64,000 nucleotides of DNA from Maribacter sp. BPC-D8. Lineage in GTDB: Bacteria > Bacteroidota > Bacteroidia > Flavobacteriales > Flavobacteriaceae. The position numbers and the translations under genes are program-made. The notes beneath the pieces are model-generated. The model saw only the letters and a list, made by a program, of their open reading frames with translations. It ran no database searches and had not been told where the DNA came from. Below, one piece after another: positions 44,677 to 53,369 of this stretch. The stretch is taken from contig NZ_CP128187.1 in assembly GCF_035207705.1 (NCBI RefSeq), forward strand, positions 4,030,001 through 4,094,000. The letters are read 5' to 3'. How positions within the stretch are numbered: the stretch's first letter is position 1; every line of letters starts with the position of its first letter.

Positions 44677-46837
44677 GAAACTATCTATTTTCACAATTGC
44701 GGCGTCTTTGGCGCTAAGTATGGGTGTCTGTGCCCAAGAACAGGAAACCGACTCTTTAGAGGGTCAAAAAGTAGTGTTAGACGAAGTGTTCGTCTCTGCG
44801 ATTCGAGTAACCAAGCAATCTCCGGTTACATTTTCAAATCTTACAAAAGAGGATATCAAGCCTAGAAATTTAGGTCAAGATATTCCGGTATTAATGAATT
44901 TTTTACCATCAGTAGTAACAACGACCGATGCAGGTGCAGGTGTTGGCTACACAGGTATTCGCGTAAGAGGAAGTGATGCTACACGTGTAAACGTAACCAT
45001 TAACGGCATACCTTATAACGATGCCGAATCTCAAGGTACATTTTGGGTAAACATGCCAGATTTTGCTTCTTCAACAGAGAGTTTACAATTGCAACGTGGT
45101 GTTGGTACATCAACAAACGGTGCGGGTGCATTTGGAGCAAGTTTAAATGTATTGACCGACGGATTTTCGCAAGATGCATACGGACAAATATCAACTTCTA
45201 TTGGAAGCTACAGTACCTTAAGAAATAACCTAAAATTCAGCACAGGACTTTTAAATGATCACGTTGAAATTTCAGGTAGATTGTCTAAAATAAAATCTGA
45301 CGGATATATCGATAGAGCCCGATCAGACTTAGATTCTTACTTTTTACAAGGGGCGTACAAAGATGATAATACGCTGATTAAAGCAATAATATTCGGTGGT
45401 CATGAAGTTACGTATCAAGCATGGTACGGTATAGATGCCCAAACTTTAAAGGATGATAGAACTTTTAATCCTTCAGGTATTTATACAGATTTAGATGGTA
45501 ATACTCAATTTCATAAAAATGAGGTAGATAACTACAAGCAAGACCATGCCCAGTTATTATGGAACGAGAAGATTTCAGATTTTTGGAGTACCAATGTTGC
45601 ATTGCATTATACAAGAGGTAGAGGTTTCTTTGAGCAATACAAAGAGGCAGACGATTTTTCTACTTATGGTTTTGAACCGATAATAGTTGATGGCAGTGAA
45701 GTAAATACCACAGACCTCATAAGAAGACGTTGGTTAGATAATGATTTCTACGGTACCGTTTTTTCTGCAAATTATAAGAAAGACAAGCTAGATTTAATAA
45801 TGGGTGGTGGTTTCAATAAGTATGAAGGCAATCATTTCGGAGAAGTAATTTGGGCTAGATATGCTAGCAATAGTAGTTATAAAGACCGCTACTATGATGA
45901 TAGTTCAACTAAAACTGATTTTAATTTATACGCAAAAGCAAACTATCAGTTAACAGATCAATGGTCGTTATATGGAGATTTGCAATATAGAACAGTTGGG
46001 TATAAGGCAAACGGAGATGAGACCGGTCTGGTTGATGATACGTTTAATTTTTTCAACCCAAAAGCAGGGGTAACGTTCGATTTAAATGCGAATAACAATT
46101 TCTATTTGTCATATGCGGTAGCTAATAGAGAGCCAAATAGAAATGATTATGAAAGTGGAAACCCGAAGCCAGAAAAATTAAATGATTTTGAATTAGGGTG
46201 GAGGTACGTATCTGCCAATGTACAGGTAAATACCAATCTTTATTACATGAAATATAAGAATCAGTTAGTGGTTACTGGTGAGTTAAATGATGTTGGTGCC
46301 CCATTAAGAGAGAATATTGGTGATAGCTACAGATTTGGTTTAGAAGTTGATGCCAATATTAAATTAGGAGATAAGTTTAGTGTACGACCTAATATCGCCA
46401 TCAGTGATAATAAGAACAAAGATTTCTTTATTGATAGAGATGGTTTATTACAAGGTTTAGGTGATACTAATATTGCATTTTCACCAGGTTTGGTAGCGGG
46501 TAATATTCTTAGTTATATGCCGTGTGATGCAATGAGTCTTTCGCTGTATTCAAAGTTTGTTGGCGAACAGTATTTAAGTAATACAGATACAGAAGCGTCA
46601 AAATTAGATTCTTATTTCACGAATGATTTCAACATTACTTATGAAATCAAAATGAATAATGTAGTGAAGTCTATTGTGTTTTCTGGTTTGGTAAATAATA
46701 TCTTAAACGAGAAGTATGTATCTAATGGTTATACCTATTTAGATAGTTGGTCTACGCCAGGTAATACTTTTGAAGTTCAAGGGTATTATCCACAAGCGGG
46801 TACTAACTTTTTATTGGGAGCAACGATTAATTTTTAA
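44675..46837 (+). CDS. TonB-dependent receptor, probably for thiamine
   Basis: This 720-residue outer-membrane receptor has a signal peptide (to about GVCAQ), a TonB-box-like region, and a plug domain with GVGYTGIRVRGSDATRVN and VNMPDFASS. A ~550-residue barrel follows, ending in LLGATINF with terminal Phe. The substrate is inferred from the TPP riboswitch in its leader. Uptake across the inner membrane may be completed by the PnuC-like operon at 35.5-36.9 kb. A TIM-barrel protein gene follows after 104 bases. Confidence 0.93.
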   Translation: MKLSIFTIAASLALSMGVCAQEQETDSLEGQKVVLDEVFVSAIRVTKQSPVTFSNLTKEDIKPRNLGQDIPVLMNFLPSVVTTTDAGAGVGYTGIRVRGSDATRVNVTINGIPYNDAESQGTFWVNMPDFASSTESLQLQRGVGTSTNGAGAFGASLNVLTDGFSQDAYGQISTSIGSYSTLRNNLKFSTGLLNDHVEISGRLSKIKSDGYIDRARSDLDSYFLQGAYKDDNTLIKAIIFGGHEVTYQAWYGIDAQTLKDDRTFNPSGIYTDLDGNTQFHKNEVDNYKQDHAQLLWNEKISDFWSTNVALHYTRGRGFFEQYKEADDFSTYGFEPIIVDGSEVNTTDLIRRRWLDNDFYGTVFSANYKKDKLDLIMGGGFNKYEGNHFGEVIWARYASNSSYKDRYYDDSSTKTDFNLYAKANYQLTDQWSLYGDLQYRTVGYKANGDETGLVDDTFNFFNPKAGVTFDLNANNNFYLSYAVANREPNRNDYESGNPKPEKLNDFELGWRYVSANVQVNTNLYYMKYKNQLVVTGELNDVGAPLRENIGDSYRFGLEVDANIKLGDKFSVRPNIAISDNKNKDFFIDRDGLLQGLGDTNIAFSPGLVAGNILSYMPCDAMSLSLYSKFVGEQYLSNTDTEASKLDSYFTNDFNITYEIKMNNVVKSIVFSGLVNNILNEKYVSNGYTYLDSWSTPGNTFEVQGYYPQAGTNFLLGATINF

Positions 46838-46941
46838 AAGTAGAGGCTGAGGTAATCCGTTACAAATTTGTCTTAAATATTTACTTAAAAAGTACGGCGC
46901 GTAGAAGAATAATCTAAATTAGAACTCTAATATACAGGGTT

Positions 46942-47607
46942 ATGGAGCGCAATATTCCGGTTTTTGGTAGTAGGTTAAGAAATAACATTGTAACGGTGCC
47001 AGAAGTAATCTCGCAATGCTCGGGCATTCGAGTATTTGGGCAATCTATAAAGTCATTTCTGTTCAGTACAGATGTGGCGATTATAAGAAATACGAATGCC
47101 AATGCGATTATTGCGGTATATCCGTTTACACCACAACCGGTGATTTCAAATGCATTGATTTTGGCTGCCGACAAACCTATTTTTTGCGGAGTAGGCGGCG
47201 GATTAACAACTGGAATGCGGTCATTAGAATTGGCAATACATGCAGAATTTCAAGGTGCTTTAGGGGTGGTTTTAAATAAACCTACCCCTAATAGCCTTAT
47301 AACAATGCTAAAAGAAAAGATAGATATTCCTGTTACGATTACCGTAGTATCTGATAAAGAAGATTTTAAAGGTAGGTTAGCAGCAGGGGTTGATATTTTT
47401 AATGTTTCAGGTGCAGGTAAAACTGCCGATATCATAAAAAGAATACGAGATTTAGATGCCGATGTAGCAATTATAGCCACAGGTGGTAAAACTGAAGAAA
47501 CTATAGTTCAGGCTATAGATGCTGGGGCAAATGCTATATCATATACTCCACCAAGTACAGGCGAATTATTCAAAGAAATTATGGACAGGTATCGATCAGA
47601 AGAATAG
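46942..47607 (+). CDS. TIM-barrel protein of unknown function
   Basis: This 221-residue cytoplasmic protein has the look of a small TIM barrel with glycine-rich phosphate-binding turns: CGVGGGLTTG near 75 and IATGGKTEETIVQAIDAGA near 180. I recall related proteins annotated only as hydrolase in many bacteria. The reaction is not known to me. It lies downstream of the TPP-regulated receptor but 104 bases away, and need not be cotranscribed. A role in thiazole or phosphate-ligand metabolism would be guesswork. Confidence 0.65.
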   Translation: MERNIPVFGSRLRNNIVTVPEVISQCSGIRVFGQSIKSFLFSTDVAIIRNTNANAIIAVYPFTPQPVISNALILAADKPIFCGVGGGLTTGMRSLELAIHAEFQGALGVVLNKPTPNSLITMLKEKIDIPVTITVVSDKEDFKGRLAAGVDIFNVSGAGKTADIIKRIRDLDADVAIIATGGKTEETIVQAIDAGANAISYTPPSTGELFKEIMDRYRSEE

Positions 47608-47610
47608 TGC

Positions 47611-48048
47611 TTAGTTAGAAATGACCACACTACCACCACTAAAACTAGCGCGGTATTCTAGCATATCATAATAGCGATTTTCATCATCTGGCCTATTTAA
47701 TAATTGACCGGTAAATAAGCTATACTCATAATCTTCACATGAGCATGTGGCAACTTGTCCACTAAAAGACATGGTAGAGCAGTCATTAGGAGCATGATTT
47801 GGACAACTACCTTCAAAAGCTCTAAATTGATCAAAGCCAGAGTTGATTACAAAAACACCCCTAGTACCAGCAAGATCACTATTAATATAAACAGCGCTAC
47901 CAGTATTTGTAAGAGGACTGTAGGAAGGGAGATTTAAGTTAGCTTCAAAACGAAAACCTATTTCTTGTAAATACGGATTTCTGTTTGTACCGTCATTGCT
48001 ACAAGCCGTGATAATCAATAGAATTACGATGCTTAATCTCTTCATCAT
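47611..48048 (-). CDS. Rieske-like lipoprotein with altered cluster ligands
   Basis: This 145-residue lipoprotein (lipobox TAC, Cys16) resembles a Rieske domain in its C-terminal half. The first motif reads CPNH rather than CxH. The second reads CSCEDYEYSLFTGQ, where CxxHG would be expected, so the second His is Glu. A normal [2Fe-2S] Rieske site is therefore unlikely. The protein is periplasmic or outer-membrane anchored. It converges on the TIM-barrel gene with 3 bases between stops. Confidence 0.75.
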   Translation of the reverse strand: MMKRLSIVILLIITACSNDGTNRNPYLQEIGFRFEANLNLPSYSPLTNTGSAVYINSDLAGTRGVFVINSGFDQFRAFEGSCPNHAPNDCSTMSFSGQVATCSCEDYEYSLFTGQLLNRPDDENRYYDMLEYRASFSGGSVVISN

Positions 48049-48097
48049 GCTTAAATTTAGTTTTAAAAAACTTCAGCAAATGTGCGTAAAAATTATG

Positions 48098-48105
48098 TAT
48101 ATTTG
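48098..48105 (+). promoter_or_regulatory. -7 element for greA
   Basis: TATATTTG, an exact Bacteroidota -7 match, 75 bases upstream of the greA ATG. No clear -33 TTG is visible. Confidence 0.45.
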
Positions 48106-48180
48106 TGTTAAATCCTCGCTTAAAAAGCCGAATTAACAGGCAATTGCAGAGGATTTGTCTATTTATAAAACGAGGAAGTT

Positions 48181-48657
48181 ATGAGTAACATATCATACTA
48201 TACAGTCGAGGGGTTAAAAAAACTCAAGGCAGAACTAAATCATTTACGAGATATTGAGCGCCCAAAGGCGTCTCAAGCTATTGGCGAAGCAAGAGATAAA
48301 GGCGATTTGTCAGAAAATGCTGAATACGATGCTGCAAAAGAAGCGCAAGGTCTTTTAGAAATGAAGATTTCAAAAATGGAGAATACGGTTGCCAATGCAC
48401 GTTTAATTGACGAGTCTCAATTAGATACTTCAAAGGTTTTGGTACTATCTACTGTGAAATTGAAAAATCAAAATAATGGCATGGAAATGTCTTATAAATT
48501 GGTTGCAGAAAGTGAAGCTGATACAAAAACAGGAAAAATTTCTGTGAATTCACCAATTGGTAAGGGACTACTAGGTAAAAAGGTAGGAGACACTGCAGAG
48601 ATTACTGTGCCAAGCGGAGCTATTAAATTTGAAATTCTTGAAATTACAAGATCTTAA
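48181..48657 (+). CDS. greA: Transcription elongation factor GreA
   Basis: This 158-residue factor starts with a coiled coil (YYTVEGLKKLKAEL) and contains the conserved GDLSENAEYDAAKEAQ tip that enters the RNA-polymerase secondary channel to stimulate transcript cleavage. The C-terminal FKBP-like domain ends VPSGAIKFEILEI. Length and motifs are standard. It has its own terminator and is followed by the HIT gene. Confidence 0.97.
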   Translation: MSNISYYTVEGLKKLKAELNHLRDIERPKASQAIGEARDKGDLSENAEYDAAKEAQGLLEMKISKMENTVANARLIDESQLDTSKVLVLSTVKLKNQNNGMEMSYKLVAESEADTKTGKISVNSPIGKGLLGKKVGDTAEITVPSGAIKFEILEITRS

Positions 48658-48678
48658 ATTTTTTAAATAACTATATTT

Positions 48679-48710
48679 AATCCTATCCTTAATAAAGGGT
48701 AGGATTTTTT
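48679..48710 (+). terminator. Terminator after greA
   Basis: AATCCTATCCTT and AAGGGTAGGATT pair with one G-U, with an AATA loop and T-run, 22 bases after the stop. Confidence 0.88.
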
Positions 48711-48733
48711 ATTACCACTAAATACGAATTACT

Positions 48734-49138
48734 ATGCCAACAATATTTACTAAGATTATAAATGGTGAAATTCCATGTTTTAAAGTAGCTGAAGATGAAA
48801 ACTTCTTAGCTTTTTTAGATATCAACCCAAATGCAAAAGGGCATACATTGTGTATACCTAAAAAAGAGGTCAATAAAATTTTAGATTTAGATGAAGAAAC
48901 CTATCTAGGGTTAATGTCTTTTTCTAGAAAAGTAGGTAAGGCATTAGAGAAAACTGTCGATTGTAAGCGCGTAGGTATGTCGGTTATTGGTTTAGAAGTA
49001 CCACATGTGCATGTTCATTTAATACCTTTAAATGAAATGAAAGATGCTACTTTTCAACACAAAGTAAAATTAAGTAATGAAGAGCTTAGTGATCTTGCTA
49101 AAGCAATAGGTTCTAAAGTTGAAAAGCTCCAGAAATAA
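48734..49138 (+). CDS. HIT-family nucleotide hydrolase
   Basis: This 134-residue protein starts IFTKIINGEIPCFKVAED and carries the histidine triad HVHVHLIP. It belongs to the Hint/HINT branch, which hydrolyses AMP-conjugates such as adenosine phosphoramidates. A 26-base tail overlap with the zinc-ribbon membrane protein gene on the other strand is visible. Function within the cell is not specified by context. Confidence 0.92.
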   Translation: MPTIFTKIINGEIPCFKVAEDENFLAFLDINPNAKGHTLCIPKKEVNKILDLDEETYLGLMSFSRKVGKALEKTVDCKRVGMSVIGLEVPHVHVHLIPLNEMKDATFQHKVKLSNEELSDLAKAIGSKVEKLQK

Positions 49139-49469
49139 ATAAGTATACTGCACCAGCTACCAGCGCAATTAGAACTAAAATAAGGCTGTAAAAAAGCAAT
49201 GTTGGTTTAGATGATTTTTGAGCAGGTATAGCTGTTTTTTGATAGTAGTTGAACATGCGTTCAATATCATCTGTCCAGGTTACAGGGTAAATAGTAGAAT
49301 GGCAGGTATTGCAAACTAATTTATTACTTAGTTCACCTGTAATTTTATGAAAGAAGCTACCGTATGAATGTTTTTGATAGAAAGTAAGATTTAAATCTTG
49401 ATTAAAACATTCAGGACAGTTATTACTTAGATTGGCTTCCTTAATAACTTCTAATTTTTCCTTGGCCAT
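49113..49469 (-). CDS. Zinc-ribbon protein with C-terminal membrane anchor
   Basis: This 118-residue protein has two Cys pairs (CPEC and CNTC) forming a probable zinc ribbon over residues 18-56, and one hydrophobic helix near the C-terminus. I recognise no named family. Its gene follows the sensor-kinase gene with a 2-base gap on the same strand, so a shared transcript is likely. Whether it modulates the kinase is unknown. Confidence 0.7.
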   Translation of the reverse strand: MAKEKLEVIKEANLSNNCPECFNQDLNLTFYQKHSYGSFFHKITGELSNKLVCNTCHSTIYPVTWTDDIERMFNYYQKTAIPAQKSSKPTLLFYSLILVLIALVAGAVYLFISGAFQL

Positions 49470-49471
49470 AA

Positions 49472-50620
49472 TTAGTGAGACACTTTTAAAGAAATTTGCA
49501 TTATAGTTCCTTCTTTGCCAGATGATAACACCTTTATTTTTCCATCGTGGTATTCTTCCACAATTCGCTTAACCAAAGAAAGTCCTAAGCCCCAACCTCT
49601 CTTTTTTGAGGTAAAGCCGGGTGTAAAGATACTATTATAGTTGCTTTTAGAAATACCATGTCCGGTATCGGCTATTAAAATGTTCACAAATTTGTTGTCT
49701 TGCACAATTTCTATGGCAATACTACCCTTGCCTCTCATGGCATCAATTCCGTTTTTAACCAAATTTTCTATGGTCCAGTTGTATAATGAACTGTTCATCA
49801 TAACTGGTAGGTGGTCTACCTTGGTGCTAAAAGAAAAGTGAATAAGTTTAGAGCTTCTTCGCTTTAAGTAATCGAAGGCATCTCGAGTTTCTTTTACAAT
49901 ATCGCTTTCTTCAAGTTTGGGTAATGAGCCAATTTTAGAAAAGCGCTCGGTTATGGTCTGTAATCGATCAATATCTTTCGCTATTTCTATAGTTATACTA
50001 GGGTTAATATCTTCAGATTTCAAAAGTTCGTTCCATCCTAAAAGAGAAGAGAGTGGTGTGCCGATTTGGTGTGCGGTTTCTTTTGCCATACCTGCCCATA
50101 GTTTATTCTGCTCTGAAGCTTTATTGGTTTTAAAAAGAAAATAGATCACCGCTGCAAAAAGGAAAATAATAAGTAGTAAGGCAATCGGGTAAAATTTTAA
50201 TTTGGTCAGAACATCAGAGTTACCGTAATACAGTGTTGCTAAATGTTCCCCTTGTTGGTCGATTGAGATAGGTATGTTTTCGTTTTTGAATTTTCTGAGT
50301 TGACTTTGAATATAAACCGAGTCTTTTGACTTATTCGGCGGAAAGTTATTTACCCGAATAGATTTGTCCTTATTGATAAGGATCATTGGGGTAGAAGTAT
50401 TGTTTTGAAAAACTTTTAAGTGAAGGCTTCCCAAATCTACAGTTTCAGAAGATTGTAAAAATTCTGATTGTGCAGTAGCCCAAATTTCCATTTTAAGGCG
50501 TTCTTCTTCCTTAAATTGTTTAAAAAAGCTATTGGTATTCCATAAGATTAGACTCACTACTACGAAAGAGCCTATCAATAGAAAAATGTTGGAAATTTTG
50601 TTTTTAGGAATAAAGTTCAT
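49472..50620 (-). CDS. Membrane sensor histidine kinase
   Basis: This 382-residue kinase has two membrane helices (about 9-28 and 143-163) around a small periplasmic domain. The HisKA-type H-box carries His184 in KETAHQIGTPLSSL, and the HATPase has NLVKNGIDAM, DTGHGI and GWGLGLSLVK. All catalytic boxes are intact. No response regulator is adjacent, so its partner is elsewhere. It is probably cotranscribed with the zinc-ribbon gene downstream. Confidence 0.92.
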   Translation of the reverse strand: MNFIPKNKISNIFLLIGSFVVVSLILWNTNSFFKQFKEEERLKMEIWATAQSEFLQSSETVDLGSLHLKVFQNNTSTPMILINKDKSIRVNNFPPNKSKDSVYIQSQLRKFKNENIPISIDQQGEHLATLYYGNSDVLTKLKFYPIALLLIIFLFAAVIYFLFKTNKASEQNKLWAGMAKETAHQIGTPLSSLLGWNELLKSEDINPSITIEIAKDIDRLQTITERFSKIGSLPKLEESDIVKETRDAFDYLKRRSSKLIHFSFSTKVDHLPVMMNSSLYNWTIENLVKNGIDAMRGKGSIAIEIVQDNKFVNILIADTGHGISKSNYNSIFTPGFTSKKRGWGLGLSLVKRIVEEYHDGKIKVLSSGKEGTIMQISLKVSH

Positions 50621-50713
50621 CCAATAGTTATCTAATACTAAAGATAACCCTAATTGTGAATAATTGTTGTGTTGTTATCGTTGCACCATGTTTTATTAAC
50701 GCATCATTTTATG

Positions 50714-50721
50714 TATTTTTG
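50714..50721 (+). promoter_or_regulatory. -7 element for the DUF3127 gene
   Basis: TATTTTTG, fitting TAnnTTTG, 25 bases upstream of the ATG at 50747. The -33 region shows no TTG at standard spacing. Confidence 0.4.
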
Positions 50722-50746
50722 AACTCTATTGTAAAAAGAGTTCAAG

Positions 50747-51124
50747 ATGGAAATAGAAGGTAAAGTAAAATTGGTAGGAGAAACTCAAACTTTTGGGTCT
50801 AATGGGTTTAGAAAAAGAGAATTAGTTGTTACTACAGATGAGCAATATCCACAACACATCATGGTAGAATTTGTTCAAGATAAATGTGATTTATTGAATA
50901 GCTATGGTGTAGGGCAAGATGTAAAAGTGAGCATTAACCTTAGAGGAAGAGAGTGGACAAACCCTCAAGGTGAAGTAAAGTACTTTAATTCTATTCAAGG
51001 GTGGCGTATAGAAGGCGCATCTGCTGGAGCACCAGCTGGTGGTATGCCTCCGGTAGCACCAATGGAGGCTTTTGAGCCTGCAGATAAGTTGAATGAAGAG
51101 GATCATGATGATCTTCCTTTCTAA
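50747..51124 (+). CDS. DUF3127 OB-like protein with SSB-type acidic tip
   Basis: This 125-residue protein matches DUF3127 (GKVKLVGETQTFGSNGFRKR, about 5-24) and probably has an OB-type barrel over residues 1-90. A short Gly/Ala/Pro linker leads to the tail EEDHDDLPF. That ending is almost the same as the partner-binding tip of the ssb product in this window (EEDDDLPF). It may therefore bind the same repair proteins, though this is inference. It is monocistronic with a strong terminator. Confidence 0.85.
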   Translation: MEIEGKVKLVGETQTFGSNGFRKRELVVTTDEQYPQHIMVEFVQDKCDLLNSYGVGQDVKVSINLRGREWTNPQGEVKYFNSIQGWRIEGASAGAPAGGMPPVAPMEAFEPADKLNEEDHDDLPF

Positions 51125-51168
51125 GAATTAGAATGAAATTTTATAAGGCATTATGTCTTTATACTAAG

Positions 51169-51205
51169 AAACTTGTTTAGCTTAAATAGTTAAACAAGTT
51201 TTTTT
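51169..51205 (+). terminator. Terminator after DUF3127
   Basis: AAACTTGTTTA and TAAACAAGTTT form a perfect 11-bp stem followed by a T-run. Confidence 0.9.
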
Positions 51206-51257
51206 GTTTTATGACCTTTATCTATTTTGAACGAGAATTAAAAATCCACAAATAGTC

Positions 51258-51890
51258 ATGTACTTTTTGACCGATGAACTTATTTTCCCGCCAGTAGATA
51301 GCGCCAATGTAGAGGGTTTGTTGGCAGTTGGCGGTGACCTCTCTCCAGAACGACTGCTATTGGCGTACCAAAGCGGAATTTTCCCTTGGTTCGATAATGA
51401 TTCTATTATTTTATGGTGGAGTCCGGATCCTAGAATGATACTTTATCCGGATCACATCAAAATATCAAAAAGCATGAAGAAAGTTATTCGAGACAACCAG
51501 TTTCGATTAACTAAAAATACCTGTTTTAAAGAAGTGTTAGAATATTGCTCATCTGTACCACGTGAAGGTCAAGACGGCACTTGGATCACCGATGAAATGA
51601 AAAATGCATACATAGCATTACATGAAAGAGGTATTGCAAAATCATATGAAGTTTGGGAAGGCGATACTTTGGTAGGTGGCTTATATGGCGTTGATTTAGG
51701 GCATATTTTTTGCGGAGAAAGTATGTTTAGTCTAACCTCTAATGCATCAAAATTTGCATTTATTAAACTGGCACAAGAACTACAAGAAAAAGAATATAGC
51801 ATGATAGATTGTCAGTTGCATACCGATCATTTAGAAAGTATGGGTGCGCAAGAAATTTCTAGACAAGATTTCATCAAGCTTTTAAAGTAA
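51258..51890 (+). CDS. aat: Leucyl/phenylalanyl-tRNA-protein transferase (Aat)
   Basis: This 210-residue enzyme contains GDLSPERLLLAYQSGIFPW and the later GESMFS and DCQLHTDHLES motifs of Aat, which adds Leu or Phe to N-terminal Arg/Lys of proteins to mark them for ClpS-ClpAP degradation. Length is normal. No clp gene is in the window. Confidence 0.95.
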   Translation: MYFLTDELIFPPVDSANVEGLLAVGGDLSPERLLLAYQSGIFPWFDNDSIILWWSPDPRMILYPDHIKISKSMKKVIRDNQFRLTKNTCFKEVLEYCSSVPREGQDGTWITDEMKNAYIALHERGIAKSYEVWEGDTLVGGLYGVDLGHIFCGESMFSLTSNASKFAFIKLAQELQEKEYSMIDCQLHTDHLESMGAQEISRQDFIKLLK

Positions 51891-51974
51891 GATGCCAGGG
51901 TATTCAAGAGAATTACTAAACAAGGGTTTTACTTTGTATTTCAATGCAACCATTGGTTCTTAGTTCGCCGGACT

Positions 51975-52562
51975 CTAATATAGAACGTGGTCGTAATTTG
52001 GAGGAAGAGAAGTTTTACTTTTTTTGAAATTTCCGTCTGCATCAAATAGAATTTCATAATCTATAGAACCCTTATCTGTTTTGTCTGCGATAACTACTTG
52101 ATAGTTGTTAGATGGTAAAATTAAATTTTGAAATGCATTTTTGAAAGTTTCTCCTACAGCTTCATTATTTGAAGGATATTGCTGTTTTAGTTTTCTAATT
52201 TTATATTTCGCGAAATTATTGTTCAAATACCCTGTAATCTTATCATAAGTATCATTGGGTATGTCGGTAACTTTAATAAGTATTTCTATAGCTTCTAATG
52301 TACCCTCTTCATCAAATTCAATACCATACCAAAGCTTGTCTTTTTTAAGCTTGGCTTCATAACTAATTATAGTGCTATCGGTTTCCTTGTAAAATTTAAT
52401 ACGCTTAAAATCGGATACGTTTTCATTAATATTCACGATAGCCGCTGCCGGAAATTGAGATTTGAGAATACGATGTTCTCTTTCATTTTTGTATTGAGAA
52501 TGACCCAGCTGAAAACTAAATAGACAAGCAGCGAGTATAATTTTTATAAGATTATTTTTCAT
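51975..52562 (-). CDS. Secreted protein with PepSY-like features
   Basis: This 195-residue exported protein (signal peptide to about LGHSQ) contains two beta-strand-rich segments reminiscent of PepSY-like domains: IIKAN-free strands around WYGIEFDEEGTLEAIEIL and DYEILFDADGNFKKSK. The general pattern (strand, D-x-D/E-G turn, strand) matches the three small paralogues at 38.6-40.3 kb, but similarity is weak. It is the downstream neighbour of tag, 21 bases away, on the same strand. Function unknown. Confidence 0.6.
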   Translation of the reverse strand: MKNNLIKIILAACLFSFQLGHSQYKNEREHRILKSQFPAAAIVNINENVSDFKRIKFYKETDSTIISYEAKLKKDKLWYGIEFDEEGTLEAIEILIKVTDIPNDTYDKITGYLNNNFAKYKIRKLKQQYPSNNEAVGETFKNAFQNLILPSNNYQVVIADKTDKGSIDYEILFDADGNFKKSKTSLPPNYDHVLY

Positions 52563-52583
52563 GTCAGTTGTAATTAATTTATG

Positions 52584-53147
52584 CTATACTTGGTTGTATC
52601 GAAAGCAATCTAACTGATGATCGTTTATCATACCTGTAGCCTGCATAAATGCATAAATAATTGTGCTACCTACAAATTTGAATCCGCGTTTTTTTAGGTC
52701 TTTACTGATAGTGTCAGAAATTGGGGTATTTGCTGGAGCGTCTTTGTAATTTACCACCTCGTTTTTAATAGGCTCATTATCTACAAAATTCCAAATATAG
52801 CTACTGAAACTACCAAACTCTTTTTGAATTTCTAGGTATGCAATGGCATTGGTCACCGTAGCACGTACTTTTAATTTGTTTCTGATAATACCTTCATCTT
52901 GTAATAAAGACAAGATTTTGGTTTCAGGGTATTTCGCGATTTTCTTGTAATCAAAATGATCAAACGCTACCCTAAAGTTCTCTCTTCTTTTTAAAATGGT
53001 AATCCAACTTAAACCAGCTTGAAAGGTTTCTAGCACTAAAAATTCAAATAAAAGTTCATCATCTTTTACAGGAACACCCCATTCTTGATCATGATAAGCT
53101 TCGTAAAGCGTATCGCCTTTGCACCAGCCACATCTATTAGGTTCCAT
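52584..53147 (-). CDS. tag: DNA-3-methyladenine glycosylase I (Tag)
   Basis: From the ATG at 53147 this is a 187-residue enzyme starting MEPNRCGWCKGDTLYEAYHD. The conserved RCGW, the EWGVP segment and the C-terminal zinc ligands in NDHQLDCF match Tag, which removes 3-methyladenine from alkylated DNA. An earlier in-frame ATG at 53168 adds seven non-conserved residues. Function is secure; regulation is not visible. Confidence 0.94.
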   Translation of the reverse strand: MEPNRCGWCKGDTLYEAYHDQEWGVPVKDDELLFEFLVLETFQAGLSWITILKRRENFRVAFDHFDYKKIAKYPETKILSLLQDEGIIRNKLKVRATVTNAIAYLEIQKEFGSFSSYIWNFVDNEPIKNEVVNYKDAPANTPISDTISKDLKKRGFKFVGSTIIYAFMQATGMINDHQLDCFRYNQV

Positions 53148-53337
53148 AGTAAAATATTTAAGTAACAAAAGTATTGAAAATGAGTTGAAATATGGTGCGC
53201 TTCGGTGTATTGAAATATGATATATATGATTTTGACCGTAATTTATTTTCCTTCAAATGGATTGATATGAGTCAAAAAATAAGTGTTTAGCATTCTTTAT
53301 TAAATGTTAAACTATTAGAATATGATAGTAATACTAT

Positions 53338-53345
53338 TATATTTG
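53338..53345 (+). promoter_or_regulatory. -7 element of the TetR-exporter operon
   Basis: TATATTTG, an exact Bacteroidota -7 match, 24 bases upstream of the ATG at 53370. It lies inside a possible 5' extension of the TetR gene, which argues that the extension is untranslated. Confidence 0.55.
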
Positions 53346-53369
53346 CAATTCAATAAATTTCAGTGGATT

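Noticed and set aside
44569..44865. 98-codon ORF starting in the riboswitch leader
   Set aside because: It overlaps the start of the TonB-receptor gene in another frame, lacks a recognisable domain and crosses the start-codon hairpin. It looks like a chance frame.
53322..53369. 16-codon 5' extension of the TetR gene
   Set aside because: A perfect TATATTTG -7 box lies within it, and the extension is not TetR-like. The ATG at 53370 is better.
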